Of a DNA stretch of 33,494 nt, positions 8,117 through 15,888 are shown piece after piece. Source of the stretch: an uncultured Spirochaetota bacterium (GTDB lineage Bacteria > Spirochaetota > Spirochaetia > Treponematales > UBA12059); assembly GCA_937873275.1 (NCBI GenBank), contig CALMRC010000163.1, positions 1 to 33,494 on the forward strand, given 5' to 3'. Within the stretch, counting starts at the first letter, position 1; every line of letters begins with the position of its first letter. Position numbers and translations under genes: made by a program. The notes under the pieces are model-generated. The model was not told where the DNA came from, made no database searches, and saw nothing but the letters and a program-made list of their open reading frames with translations.

Positions 8117-8650
8117 ATGCGAGAACTGGCGGAAAAGCTCGCCGGACGCTACGGCGCCCGGGAATGGCGCGACCAGAGGCGGGACCTCTCCTCCGTGACC
8201 GTGGACGCCCAACGAATGCGGGATGTCCTGACCTGGCTCCGGGACGAGGAAGGATACGTCCACCTGGCCTTCGCGACCGCGGTGGACGAGATCGAGCGGA
8301 AGGCCTTCCGGCTGACCTACGCGGTACACAACCACGGCACGGGCCATGGACTGTTGGTCCACTGCGAGATCGACCGGGAACGGCCGGTCATGGAGTCCAT
8401 CCACCGGCTCTGGGGCCAGGCCTGGACTTACCAGCGGGAGATGAAGGAGTGGTACGGGATCGACTTCCCGGGCAGCCCCCGGGTGGACGAGGAGTTCGTC
8501 CTGGAGGGCTGGGAGGGGCCGCCCATGATGCGGAGGGACTTCGACTCCCTGGCTTACAGCGACGCCACCTATGCCGAGCGGCCCGGCCGCGAGACCCGGG
8601 ACCCGGCGGCGTACATGAAGGAAAAACTCTACCCGGAGGCCGACGCATGA
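8117..8650 (+). CDS. NuoC/30-kDa-like subunit (MbxK type)
   Basis: A 177-residue soluble subunit homologous to NuoC, MbhK and EchD. It has no cofactor and scaffolds the NuoD-like subunit. Seen: a weakly conserved N-terminal domain, then the family signature around residues 98-118 (SIHRLWGQAWTYQREMKEWYGIDFPG; the usual form is A.W.ERE..D.FGI.F.G), and a late PPMMRRDF matching the PLRKDF motif. The gene follows the NuoB-like gene by 9 bases and overlaps the next by four (ATGA), so expression is coupled. Confidence 0.88.
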   Translation: MRELAEKLAGRYGAREWRDQRRDLSSVTVDAQRMRDVLTWLRDEEGYVHLAFATAVDEIERKAFRLTYAVHNHGTGHGLLVHCEIDRERPVMESIHRLWGQAWTYQREMKEWYGIDFPGSPRVDEEFVLEGWEGPPMMRRDFDSLAYSDATYAERPGRETRDPAAYMKEKLYPEADA

Positions 8651-9810
8651 GCCGTGCCAAGATCCCCTACGTGCCCCCCGAGGAGCGGGCCTTCCCGGAC
8701 CTGGATTCCGGAAAGTACCTGGTGATGTGGCAGGGGCCGAACCATCCGGGCATAACGGGGAACATGTCGTTGCGCCTGGTGATCGAGGGCGACTCGGTGG
8801 TGGACTGCGAGACCCACGTGGGCTACCTCCACCGGGGCTTCGAGAAGCTCATGGAGCGGCGGCTGTGGATGCAGAACTTCCCCCTGGTCTGCCGCATCGC
8901 CGTGCCGGAGCCGGACTTCAACGAGTACTGCTACGCCGCCGCCCTGGAGGAACTCGCGGGGATCGAGATCCCCGAAAAGGCGGTCTGGCTCCGGACCCTT
9001 TCCCTGGAGATGATCCGCCTGGCCAGCTTCCTCATGTGGATCGGCGGCCAGGCGGGAGCCTTCGGCCACGGGACCATCGCCCAGTGGAGCGTCACGATGC
9101 GGGACTACGTCCTGGACCTCTTCGAGGAGCTCTCGGGCGGCCGCATCTACCACATGTACATCATCCCCGGCGGAGTCCGCGCCGACGTCCCTCCGGGCTT
9201 CCTGCGGCACGTCCTGGAGACCATGACCGTCGTCGAGCAGAACCTGAAGGACATCGAGCTCGTGATGTTCCACAACGCGGTCATGAAAATGCGCGCGGTC
9301 GGGCTCGGGTACATCCCCCGGGACTGGGTGGAGCGCTACGGCATCACGGGCCCCAACGCGCGCGCCGCGGGGGTCCGGCGGGACCTCCGCAAGGACCGCG
9401 GCTACCTGGCCTATCCCCGCCTCTCCTTCGAGCCCGTGGTCGGGACGGAGTCGGACGCCTTCGAGCGCGCGCGGCTCCGGCTGGCGGAGATGTTCCAGGC
9501 CATCGACCTGATCCGCCAGATCGTGGACGCCCTGCCCGCGGAGGGGGCGTTCCGGGAGCGCCTGCCGAACCCCCTGCACTGGAGGATCCCCGCCGGGGAG
9601 ACCTACGTGTCCGCGGAGTGTACCCGCGGCGAGTACGGCTTCTACGTCGTGTCGGACGGCGGCGACAAGCCCCGCCGGGTGGCCGTGCGGGGACCGAGCT
9701 ACACCCACGCCGTGTCCGTCATGGAGCGCCTGGTCCGGGGCGTGAACATCGCGGACGTGGCGGGACTCATGGTGAGCCTCCACACCTATCCGCCCGAGAT
9801 CGAGAGGTGA
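8647..9810 (+). CDS. NuoD/49-kDa-like large subunit (MbxL type), no NiFe site
   Basis: A 387-residue homologue of NuoD and of the large subunit of group 4 hydrogenases. Seen: GPNHPGITGNMSLRL near the N-terminus, VGYLHRGFEKLME, then FPLVCRIAVPEPDFNEYCY, and a C-terminus VAGLMVSLHTYPPEIER. The paired CxxC motifs that bind NiFe in hydrogenases are absent at both ends, so this is not a hydrogenase. Complex I proteins have HPxxHG near the start; here the second His of that motif, part of the quinone site, is replaced. Both changes fit the Mbx/Mbs branch. Lone Cys residues are at 54, 82, 95 and 325. The start at 8647 is fixed by the ATGA overlap. Confidence 0.9.
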   Translation: MSRAKIPYVPPEERAFPDLDSGKYLVMWQGPNHPGITGNMSLRLVIEGDSVVDCETHVGYLHRGFEKLMERRLWMQNFPLVCRIAVPEPDFNEYCYAAALEELAGIEIPEKAVWLRTLSLEMIRLASFLMWIGGQAGAFGHGTIAQWSVTMRDYVLDLFEELSGGRIYHMYIIPGGVRADVPPGFLRHVLETMTVVEQNLKDIELVMFHNAVMKMRAVGLGYIPRDWVERYGITGPNARAAGVRRDLRKDRGYLAYPRLSFEPVVGTESDAFERARLRLAEMFQAIDLIRQIVDALPAEGAFRERLPNPLHWRIPAGETYVSAECTRGEYGFYVVSDGGDKPRRVAVRGPSYTHAVSVMERLVRGVNIADVAGLMVSLHTYPPEIER

Positions 9811-9814
9811 TCGC

Positions 9815-11590
9815 ATGGATATCAAGGACATCGTAGCCCCCTTCGCCGTCTGGAAGCGCGCCTTCGAGAAGCCCTTCACGGTCCGCAAGCCCATCGACGA
9901 GCGCCCCGGCGCCCCGCGCTACCGCGGCTTCCACATCAACGACGCGGATACGTGCGTAGGCTGCGGGACCTGCGAGAGCATCTGCATGAACAAGGCCATC
10001 GACCTCGTGCCCGTGGAGGGCCGGGAGCCTTCCGCCGGGGACTCCGGCCTCCGGCCCCGGGTGGACTACGGCCGCTGCTGCTGGTGCGCCCTCTGCGTGG
10101 ACGTCTGCCCCTCGGGCTCCCTGGGGATGAGCAACGAGTACCTCTGGATCGACTCGGACCCGGACGTCTTCCGCTACGTGCCCGGGGTGGACGCCAAGCC
10201 CTGGGACGGCGCCGAGCTCGGGTACCGCCGGGCCGAGGGCTACCGCCTCCTGGACATGGAGCGGGTCCCCATGCCGGAGACGGGCCACGCCGAGGGGGTG
10301 AAGTCCTTCCTCGAGCTCGTGAAAGGGTATTCCCGGGACCAGGCGGAGCGGGAGGCGGACCGCTGCGTGGCCTGCGGGGTCTGCGTGGCCTCCTGCCCCG
10401 CCCACATGGACATCCCCGGCTACATAAAGGCGGTCCGGGACGGAGACCTGGAGACGGGACTGCGCCTCCTGTACGAGACCAACCCCTTCCCCGAGGCCTG
10501 CGGCCGGATCTGCACCCGGGCCTGCGAGTCCGCCTGCGCCATCGGTTCCGGGGGCGACCCCGTGGCCATCCGCTGGCTCAAGCGCTACATCGCGGACCAG
10601 GTGGAGCTTGCCGACTACGGAAAGTCCCTCCCCCGGGCGGAGCCGGCCACGGGCCGCAAGGTCGCCGTGGTCGGGGCCGGCCCCGGCGGCCTGGCCGCGG
10701 CCTACTACCTGGCCCTCCTGGGCCACAAGGTCACGGTCTTCGAGAAGGACGAGGCGGCGGGCGGCATGCTCCGGTACGGGATCCCCGAGTACCGCCTGCC
10801 CTACCCCGCCCTGGACAAGGACGTGGACTACATCCGGAGCCTGGGCGTGGAGATCCGCTACGGCGCGGCGGTCGGGAAGGATCCGGCCTTGGCGAAGCTC
10901 CGGAAGGATTTCGACGCGGTGTACCTCTCCACGGGCCTTCCCGCCGCGTACCGCCTGGACGTGCCGGGGGACGACCATCCCCGGGTCCTGGACGGGGTGG
11001 CCATCCTGGCCGCGGCCACCCGGGGCGAGGAGCTCGGCCTGGGCCGGCGGGTCGCCGTGGTCGGGGGCGGCAACGTGGCCATGGACGCCGCCCGGACCGC
11101 CCTGCGCCACGGCTGCGAGGTGGACATCGTCTACCGCCGCCGGGAGGTCGACATGCCCGCGGACCCCGAGGAGATCCGGGAAGCCAAGGCCGAGGGGGCT
11201 CGCCTGATCGAGCGGGCCATCCCCGTCCGGGTGGAGGATTCCGGGGACGGCGGGGCCCGCTTCGTGTGGAACGAGGCCGAGATGGTGCAGAAGGAGCCGG
11301 GCAAGCGCCCCGTCCCCGAGCCCATCCCCGGGGCGGTCGTGACCGAGCGGTACGACTCCGTCATCGCGGCCATCGGCCAGGGGCCGGACCTGGCCTACCT
11401 GACCGAGGCGGACGGGGTGGAGGTCCGGCGCATGAAGCCCGTCACGGACCGCGCGGGGCGAACCAGCGTCCCGACGGTCTTCGCGGGCGGCGACCTGGTG
11501 AACGAGAAGAAGGACGCCATCTCCGCCATCGCGGACGGTCACCGCGCGGCCCGGGCCATCGACCGCCTCCTGGGCGGGAAGGGGGACTGA
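9815..11590 (+). CDS. Ferredoxin-like NuoI/MbxN domain fused to GltD/NfnL-type FAD-NAD(P)H oxidoreductase
   Basis: A 591-residue fusion. Residues 1-110 are a NuoI/MbhN-like double [4Fe-4S] domain: Cys47/50/53/57 and Cys88/91/94/98. Residues 165-591 are a GltD-type module as in the small subunit of NADPH glutamate synthase and in NfnL. It adds Cys184/187/190/194 and Cys229/233/237/241, an FAD loop GAGPGG at 287-292, a nucleotide loop GGGNVAMD at 417-424, YRRREVDMP after it, and a C-terminal FAD contact VFAGGD. Up to four [4Fe-4S] clusters plus FAD and NAD(P) binding are expected. No glutamate synthase large subunit is nearby, so electron exchange between NAD(P)H, ferredoxin and the membrane complex is the likely role (inference). 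GAGAGG at 9802-9807 is the ribosome site. Confidence 0.9.
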   Translation: MDIKDIVAPFAVWKRAFEKPFTVRKPIDERPGAPRYRGFHINDADTCVGCGTCESICMNKAIDLVPVEGREPSAGDSGLRPRVDYGRCCWCALCVDVCPSGSLGMSNEYLWIDSDPDVFRYVPGVDAKPWDGAELGYRRAEGYRLLDMERVPMPETGHAEGVKSFLELVKGYSRDQAEREADRCVACGVCVASCPAHMDIPGYIKAVRDGDLETGLRLLYETNPFPEACGRICTRACESACAIGSGGDPVAIRWLKRYIADQVELADYGKSLPRAEPATGRKVAVVGAGPGGLAAAYYLALLGHKVTVFEKDEAAGGMLRYGIPEYRLPYPALDKDVDYIRSLGVEIRYGAAVGKDPALAKLRKDFDAVYLSTGLPAAYRLDVPGDDHPRVLDGVAILAAATRGEELGLGRRVAVVGGGNVAMDAARTALRHGCEVDIVYRRREVDMPADPEEIREAKAEGARLIERAIPVRVEDSGDGGARFVWNEAEMVQKEPGKRPVPEPIPGAVVTERYDSVIAAIGQGPDLAYLTEADGVEVRRMKPVTDRAGRTSVPTVFAGGDLVNEKKDAISAIADGHRAARAIDRLLGGKGD

Positions 11591-11591
11591 C

Positions 11592-12047
11592 ATGGGATAC
11601 GCCACATTCGGGGAGGTCCTGGAGTTCGCCGTCGGCCGGGAGGAGGCCGCCGTCGCCTTCTACGAGGAACTGTCCGGCATCGCGGCCTTCGCGGCCCAGA
11701 AGTCCACCCTGGCGGAGTTCATCGCCATGGAGAAGGGTCACGCGGCCATGCTCCGGTCCATGAGATCCCGGGGAACGGTCAACCTCTCCGCCTCCACGGC
11801 CGTGGACCTCGGCGCGGCCCGGCGGGTCGAGGCGACGGACCGCCCCCCCGCGGGCATGACCTTCCAGGACATCCTCACCGCGGCGGCCTCGAAGGAGACC
11901 CGGAGCTTCGAACTGTACGATCGGCTGGCCCGGGAAGCCGGGGATCCCGGCATCCGGGAGACCTTCGAGCGCCTGGCCGGGGAGGAATCCCGGCACCGGG
12001 CCTACTTCCAGGACCTGTACGAGCGGGAGGTCGCCCGGGACAACTGA
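11592..12047 (+). CDS. Rubrerythrin-like ferritin-fold di-iron protein
   Basis: A 151-residue four-helix protein of the rubrerythrin/ferritin-like family. Seen: EEAAVAFYEEL in helix 1, AMEKGHAAML (ExxH) in helix 2, SKETRSFELYDRLA in helix 3 and GEESRHRAYF (ExxH) in helix 4, a full set of di-iron ligands. There is no rubredoxin domain (no CxxC pairs), so it is a short, erythrin-type form. It starts one base after the preceding stop, with GGGGGA at 11581-11586, so it is the last gene of the complex operon. Peroxide or oxygen removal to protect the iron-sulfur complex is the likely role. Confidence 0.82.
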   Translation: MGYATFGEVLEFAVGREEAAVAFYEELSGIAAFAAQKSTLAEFIAMEKGHAAMLRSMRSRGTVNLSASTAVDLGAARRVEATDRPPAGMTFQDILTAAASKETRSFELYDRLAREAGDPGIRETFERLAGEESRHRAYFQDLYEREVARDN

Positions 12048-12172
12048 CCGGGCCGGAAACCCGCCGGGCGACGAACGAAGGACAGGGGATTTCCGCTCCA
12101 TTCCGGGCCGTAGCCTGAGATTTCGCCGCGACAGCGCTAGACTCTTCATCGCCCGAGGATCATCCGATCTCG

Positions 12173-12190
12173 GGTTCCCGGGCGGGAACC
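12173..12190. repeat. Small inverted repeat upstream of exported protein gene
   Basis: GGTTCCC at 12173-12179 and GGGAACC at 12184-12190 flank GGGC. It lies in the 202-base spacer between the rubrerythrin-like gene and the exported protein gene. It may be a leader hairpin or a regulator site; no T-run follows, so a terminator is not supported. Confidence 0.35.
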
Positions 12191-12249
12191 GAAACGAATT
12201 CGCCCCGCCCTCGGGAACGTCCGTGAACGTCCTTTCAAAGGAGTGCACT

Positions 12250-12900
12250 ATGAAGAGACTCTGGTTCATCCTGCTGTGCGCGGCCGCCGGTTCGATCGGC
12301 ATCTCCGCCCAGTCCGCCTGTCCGACGGATACCTGGACGGAGGATCGGCCCGGCTTGACCCTATCCGGCCCGTACGCCAAGGAGGAGCTTTCCGCGATCG
12401 AGGCGGAGCTGGGGGACCAGGAATTCGGGAACCTCAGCGTTGCCCGGCTTTCGCCCTATTGGACGCGGCTTGGCGCGGCCCTCAGCAAGGACCGATACCT
12501 CGAAGAAACCTCCCGGATGTCCCTGCTCCTGCCCGGAGCGGGACAATTCAAGAACGGGGACACCTCCGCGGGGATCGGATTCCTGTCCCTGCACCTGGCC
12601 GTCGTGACCGGGACCCTCACGAGCTTCTATTTCCTGCTTCCCTCGGACCTTCGGTTCGACCGGCTCGATTACCTGGACACGTCTTTTAGGGACATCCACG
12701 ACGCGTGGCAGGCCCACAGCTTCCGGGATTACCTTCCCTCGATGGGGGTCCTGTTGGCGGGAAGCCTCATCGACATGGGAGTCCGGTACTGGGCATCCCG
12801 GAACGCGTACTCCGGGGCCCAGGACGCCGTGGAGGCGGGACGGGCGGAATTGAAGCCCGTCCTCGGACCGGGCTACCTGGGATTCGGGATGTCCTTCTAG
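12250..12900 (+). CDS. Exported membrane-associated protein of unknown function
   Basis: A 216-residue protein not assigned to a named family. Residues 1-20 form a signal peptide (KR, hydrophobic core WFILLCAAAGSIG, likely cut near ISAQS-A). Residues about 88-130 contain SLLLPGAGQFKNGD followed by a hydrophobic stretch; PGxGQxxNG next to a membrane helix recurs in small bacterial membrane proteins. A second hydrophobic segment is at about 163-175. The last residues, GYLGFGMSF, end in Phe, as many outer-membrane proteins do, but no clear beta-barrel pattern was seen. The ATG at 12250 is chosen over one nine codons earlier because AAAGGAG sits at 12237-12243 and it begins the signal peptide. 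Confidence 0.75.
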   Translation: MKRLWFILLCAAAGSIGISAQSACPTDTWTEDRPGLTLSGPYAKEELSAIEAELGDQEFGNLSVARLSPYWTRLGAALSKDRYLEETSRMSLLLPGAGQFKNGDTSAGIGFLSLHLAVVTGTLTSFYFLLPSDLRFDRLDYLDTSFRDIHDAWQAHSFRDYLPSMGVLLAGSLIDMGVRYWASRNAYSGAQDAVEAGRAELKPVLGPGYLGFGMSF

Positions 12901-12915
12901 ACGGATCCGGGGCGG

Positions 12916-12948
12916 CCCCCGGGCGGATACCGCAACGCCGCCCGGGGG
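12916..12948. terminator. Bidirectional hairpin between convergent genes
   Basis: CCCCCGGGCGG at 12916-12926 and its exact complement at 12938-12948 form an 11-base-pair, almost pure G/C stem with an 11-base loop. It lies between two convergent genes and touches the stop codon of the minus-strand gene. There is no T-run on either side, so it is a terminator-like hairpin, not a classic intrinsic terminator. Confidence 0.6.
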
Positions 12949-13380
12949 TCAGTCCGTCCGCCTCCGGATCATCGTCCGGTAGCCCTCCAGGGTTTCGAAC
13001 CCGTACTTCCGGTACAGGGCGATCGCGCCCGCGTTCGCCTCGGAGACCTCCAGCTTCATCTGCATCCCGCGCTCCCGGGCCACCGAAACCGCGGCCTCCA
13101 TGAGCCGCTTTCCGAGGCCCCGGCCCTGTAGCTCCGGCCGGACGGCCATGTGGTGCAGATAGAGCCTGCGGCCGTCGTCGGAGATCCACGCGGAGCCGAC
13201 GATCCGCCCCCCCGATTCCAGGACCAGTAGCCGTCCCCCCATGGAGAACGTGCGGCGCACGGACTCGAGGCTGTCCCCCCGGGCCGGGTTGCCGATTCCA
13301 GCTGCCGCCCACAATTCCGAGAGGGACCCGAAGTCCTCCTCCGCGAAATCCCGAAGAAGGTACGATTCCGGATCACCCAC
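12949..13380 (-). CDS. GNAT-family N-acetyltransferase
   Basis: A 143-residue GNAT acetyltransferase. Seen: the acetyl-CoA-binding motif A, VRPELQGRGLGKRLMEAA (Q/R-x-x-G-x-G/A), preceded by the beta-strand LYLHHMAV, and motif B, NAGAIALYRKYGFETLEGYRTM, which resembles RimI-type enzymes. The chosen GTG at 13380 overlaps the end of the upstream agmatinase-like gene by eight bases, so the two are co-transcribed and probably translationally coupled. The acceptor is unknown. A polyamine or other amine from the agmatinase step is a reasonable guess from context only; protein N-terminal or ribosomal acetylation is the alternative. Confidence 0.82.
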   Translation of the reverse strand: MGDPESYLLRDFAEEDFGSLSELWAAAGIGNPARGDSLESVRRTFSMGGRLLVLESGGRIVGSAWISDDGRRLYLHHMAVRPELQGRGLGKRLMEAAVSVARERGMQMKLEVSEANAGAIALYRKYGFETLEGYRTMIRRRTD

Positions 13381-14347
13381 GATCGGCCTCCTTCCCCGCC
13401 CTCCGCTTGGCCGCGAGCACGGCCAGGAATTCCTGGACGACGCATCCCGCCAGGTAGGCGGTGATCTGCGTCGGATCATGGGACGGCAGTACCTCAACCA
13501 CGTCGAAGCCGACGAAGTCGAGGCCGCCCACGCTCCGGAGGAGCTTGAGTCCCTCCCAGCTCGAAAAGCCCCCCACCTCCGGAGTTCCCGTTCCCGGGGC
13601 GAAGGCGGGGTCGAAGAAATCGATGTCGACCGTCAGGTGGACCTTGCGGTCCCCGACGGTCTCGAGGATGCGGCCCGCGGTCCACTCGATCCCGCGCTCG
13701 TGCACGTCCTTGGCCGGGATGACCGTGAATCCGAGCTCCTCGGACTCCCGGATCGCCCCGGTGCCGAACAGTCCCCGGGCGCCGACCTGGATGGAGCGCT
13801 TGGCGTCCAGGAGTCCCTCCTCCACCGCCCGGCGGAAGATCGTCCCGTGGGTAAGGCCGCTCCCGTTCTCGGTGTCGTAGGTGTCCAGGTGGGCGTCGAA
13901 CTGCACGAGGGCCACGGGGCCGTGCCTCCGGGCGACGGCCCGAAGCTGGGGCAGGGTTACCGAGTGGTCGCCTCCCAGCCCGATCGTGAGGACCCCCTGG
14001 CGGACCGCGTCGTCGAAGGCCCGCTCGATGCCCCGGTGGCTGTCCCGCAGGTCGCAGGGATTGACCTCCGCGTCCCCCCGGTCCACGCCGGAGAGGTACC
14101 GGAAGATGTCGACGTCCAGGTTCAGGTTCCCGGACCGGAGCATCACGGACATCTCCCGGATGGCCGACGGACCGAAGGCGGCGCCGGAGCGGAAGGTGGT
14201 CCCCCCGTCGCAGGGGGCGCCGATCACGGCGAAGTCGGCCCCGGTCAGGTCTCCCGTTACCCACGGCAGTTTCATGAACGTCCGGATTCCCGCGAACCGC
14301 GTCGCCACGCGGGCGTCCTCGGGCCGGTATCGGATCGCGTCGGGCAT
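13373..14347 (-). CDS. speB: Agmatinase/ureohydrolase family protein
   Basis: A 324-residue member of the arginase/agmatinase family, which uses two Mn ions to remove urea from guanidino compounds. All metal-binding motifs are present: GGDHS at 125-129, FDAHLDT at 150-156 (Asp151, His153, Asp155), and DIDFFDPAFAPGTGTPE at 241-257 (Asp241, Asp243). His167 in THGT fits the agmatinase-type substrate loop. Agmatinase (agmatine to putrescine and urea) is the most likely reaction; guanidinobutyrase, guanidinopropionase or formimidoylglutamase cannot be excluded. No arginine decarboxylase is in the window. The ATG has GGGGGGAG a few bases before it. Confidence 0.85.
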   Translation of the reverse strand: MPDAIRYRPEDARVATRFAGIRTFMKLPWVTGDLTGADFAVIGAPCDGGTTFRSGAAFGPSAIREMSVMLRSGNLNLDVDIFRYLSGVDRGDAEVNPCDLRDSHRGIERAFDDAVRQGVLTIGLGGDHSVTLPQLRAVARRHGPVALVQFDAHLDTYDTENGSGLTHGTIFRRAVEEGLLDAKRSIQVGARGLFGTGAIRESEELGFTVIPAKDVHERGIEWTAGRILETVGDRKVHLTVDIDFFDPAFAPGTGTPEVGGFSSWEGLKLLRSVGGLDFVGFDVVEVLPSHDPTQITAYLAGCVVQEFLAVLAAKRRAGKEADRG

Positions 14348-14399
14348 GGCTCACTCCCCCCGCGGCGGACCGCCGCACTCCGGAACGACGTGAACGCGC

Positions 14400-14423
14400 G
14401 GGGCCGTCCGGTCGGACGGCCCC
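14400..14423. terminator. Perfect 10-bp hairpin after the CpgS-like gene
   Basis: GGGGCCGTCC at 14400-14409 pairs exactly with GGACGGCCCC at 14414-14423 around a GGTC loop. It lies 39 bases past the stop of the minus-strand GTPase gene and upstream of the agmatinase start. No T-run follows on the minus strand. A terminator or mRNA 3'-end stabiliser separating the two genes is likely. Confidence 0.6.
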
Positions 14424-14461
14424 GCCTTCGCCGGACCGGATTCCCGGCCCGCTCGAACGGT

Positions 14462-15802
14462 CTACTTCTTCTTTCCCAGCTTGTGCTTCTTCACGAACTC
14501 GTCCAGCACTTCCGTGAGGTTGGGGCTGCCGATCTCCTGGAGGTCGTAGCCGACCTTGACGGTGGGCTTCTTGATCTTGACGATGCGGTTGAGGTCGATG
14601 GGGGTGGCGATCACGACGGTGTCGCAGTCGGTCTTGTTGATCGTCGCCTCCAGGTCCTTGACCTGCTGGTCCCCGTAGCCCATGGCGGGCAGGAGGGTGC
14701 CGATGTTCGGGTAGATCTTGAAGGTCTCGGCCAGCTTGCCCACCGCGGCGGACCGGGGATCCACGAGCTCGGCGGCGCCGAACTTGCGGGCGGCCACGAT
14801 GCCGGCGCCGATCTTCATGTGCCCGTGGGTCAGGGTCGGGCCGTCCTCCACGCAGAGGACCCGCTTGCCCTTGATCAGCTCGGGCTTGTCCACGGTGATG
14901 GGACTGGCGCCGTCGATGACGACCGCGTCCGGATTCACCCTCTGGATGTTCTCCCGGACCGTCTGGATGGCCTCGGGGGCCGCGGTGTCGATCTTGTTGA
15001 TTACTATGACGTCCGCCATGCGCAGGGAAACCTCGCCGGGGTAGAAGGACACCTCGTTGCCCGGCCGGTGGGGATCCGCGACGGTGATCAGGAGGTCCGT
15101 CTTGTAGAAGGGGAAGTCGTTGTTCCCGCCGTCCCAGAGGATGACGTCCGCCTCCTTCTCGGCTTCCCGGAGGATGGCCTCGTAGTCGACGCCCGCGTAG
15201 ATCACGTTGCCCCGCACCACGTGGGGCTCGTACTCCTCCATCTCCTCGATGGTGCACTTGTGCTTCTTGAGGTCCGCGACGGTGGCGAAGCGCTGGACCT
15301 TCTGGGCCACCAGGTCGCCGTAGGGCATGGGGTGCCGGATGGCCACGACCTTGAGTCCCTTGGCCATGAGCATCTGGACGATCTTGCGGCTGGTCTGGCT
15401 CTTGCCGGATCCCGTGCGCACGGCGCAGACGGCGATGACGGGCTTGGTGGACTTGACCTGGGTGTCCGCGGGCCCCAGGAGACGGAAGGTGGCCCCCGCG
15501 GCGTTCACGATGGCGCCGATGCCCATGACGTGGGTATAGGGAACGTCGGAGTACGCGAAGACGCACTCGTGGACCTTCAGGTCCTTGATCAGCTTCGGAA
15601 GGTCGGATTCCAGGTGGATGGGGATGCCCTTCGGGTACAGCTTGCCCGCCAGTTCGGCGGGGTACTTCCGGCCGGCGATGTCGGGTATCTGGGCTGCCGT
15701 GAAGGCGACCACGTTGTACTCCGGCTTGTCGCGGAAATAGGTGTTGAAGTTGTGGAAGTCGCGTCCGGCGGCTCCGATGATGATGACGTTCCTCTTCTCC
15801 AT
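14462..15802 (-). CDS. Cyclic 2,3-diphosphoglycerate synthetase-family GTPase
   Basis: A 446-residue protein of the family named after archaeal cyclic 2,3-diphosphoglycerate synthetase, whose bacterial members are often just called GTPases. Seen: an N-terminal Rossmann-like start (NVIIIGAAGRDFHNF at 5-19), a P-loop RTGSGKS at 129-135, a Mg-region aspartate in ILWDGGNNDFP near 224, and a G4-type NKID at 269-272 for guanine recognition. The C-terminus is Lys-rich (KKHKLGKKK). In methanogens the product is an intracellular solute; in bacteria the true reaction is unproven. It is divergent from arginine deiminase and shares its 253-base control region. Confidence 0.8.
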   Translation of the reverse strand: MEKRNVIIIGAAGRDFHNFNTYFRDKPEYNVVAFTAAQIPDIAGRKYPAELAGKLYPKGIPIHLESDLPKLIKDLKVHECVFAYSDVPYTHVMGIGAIVNAAGATFRLLGPADTQVKSTKPVIAVCAVRTGSGKSQTSRKIVQMLMAKGLKVVAIRHPMPYGDLVAQKVQRFATVADLKKHKCTIEEMEEYEPHVVRGNVIYAGVDYEAILREAEKEADVILWDGGNNDFPFYKTDLLITVADPHRPGNEVSFYPGEVSLRMADVIVINKIDTAAPEAIQTVRENIQRVNPDAVVIDGASPITVDKPELIKGKRVLCVEDGPTLTHGHMKIGAGIVAARKFGAAELVDPRSAAVGKLAETFKIYPNIGTLLPAMGYGDQQVKDLEATINKTDCDTVVIATPIDLNRIVKIKKPTVKVGYDLQEIGSPNLTEVLDEFVKKHKLGKKK

Positions 15803-15888
15803 ACAAAGACCTGCCTTTGATGGTCGAGGCGAATCGGCGCCCGGTTCGCACAGGCGGATCGGCTCCTTCGGTTCGTCCCGACGGACTA

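Noticed and set aside
1004-11590. A group 4 NiFe hydrogenase (Mbh or Ech type)
   Set aside because: The large subunit at 8647-9810 has no CxxC pair at either end, so it cannot bind the NiFe centre.
1004-11590. A standard respiratory complex I or a plain Mrp antiporter
   Set aside because: NuoE, NuoF and NuoG are absent and the operon contains MnhE/F/G/B/C genes; a plain Mrp operon would lack the NuoB, C, D and I-like subunits.
9815-11590. Small subunit of glutamate synthase
   Set aside because: No GltB-like gene is near, the N-terminus is a NuoI-like ferredoxin domain, and the gene is embedded in the complex operon.
12916-12948. Classic intrinsic terminator
   Set aside because: The stem is strong but no T-run follows on either strand; it is listed as terminator-like only.
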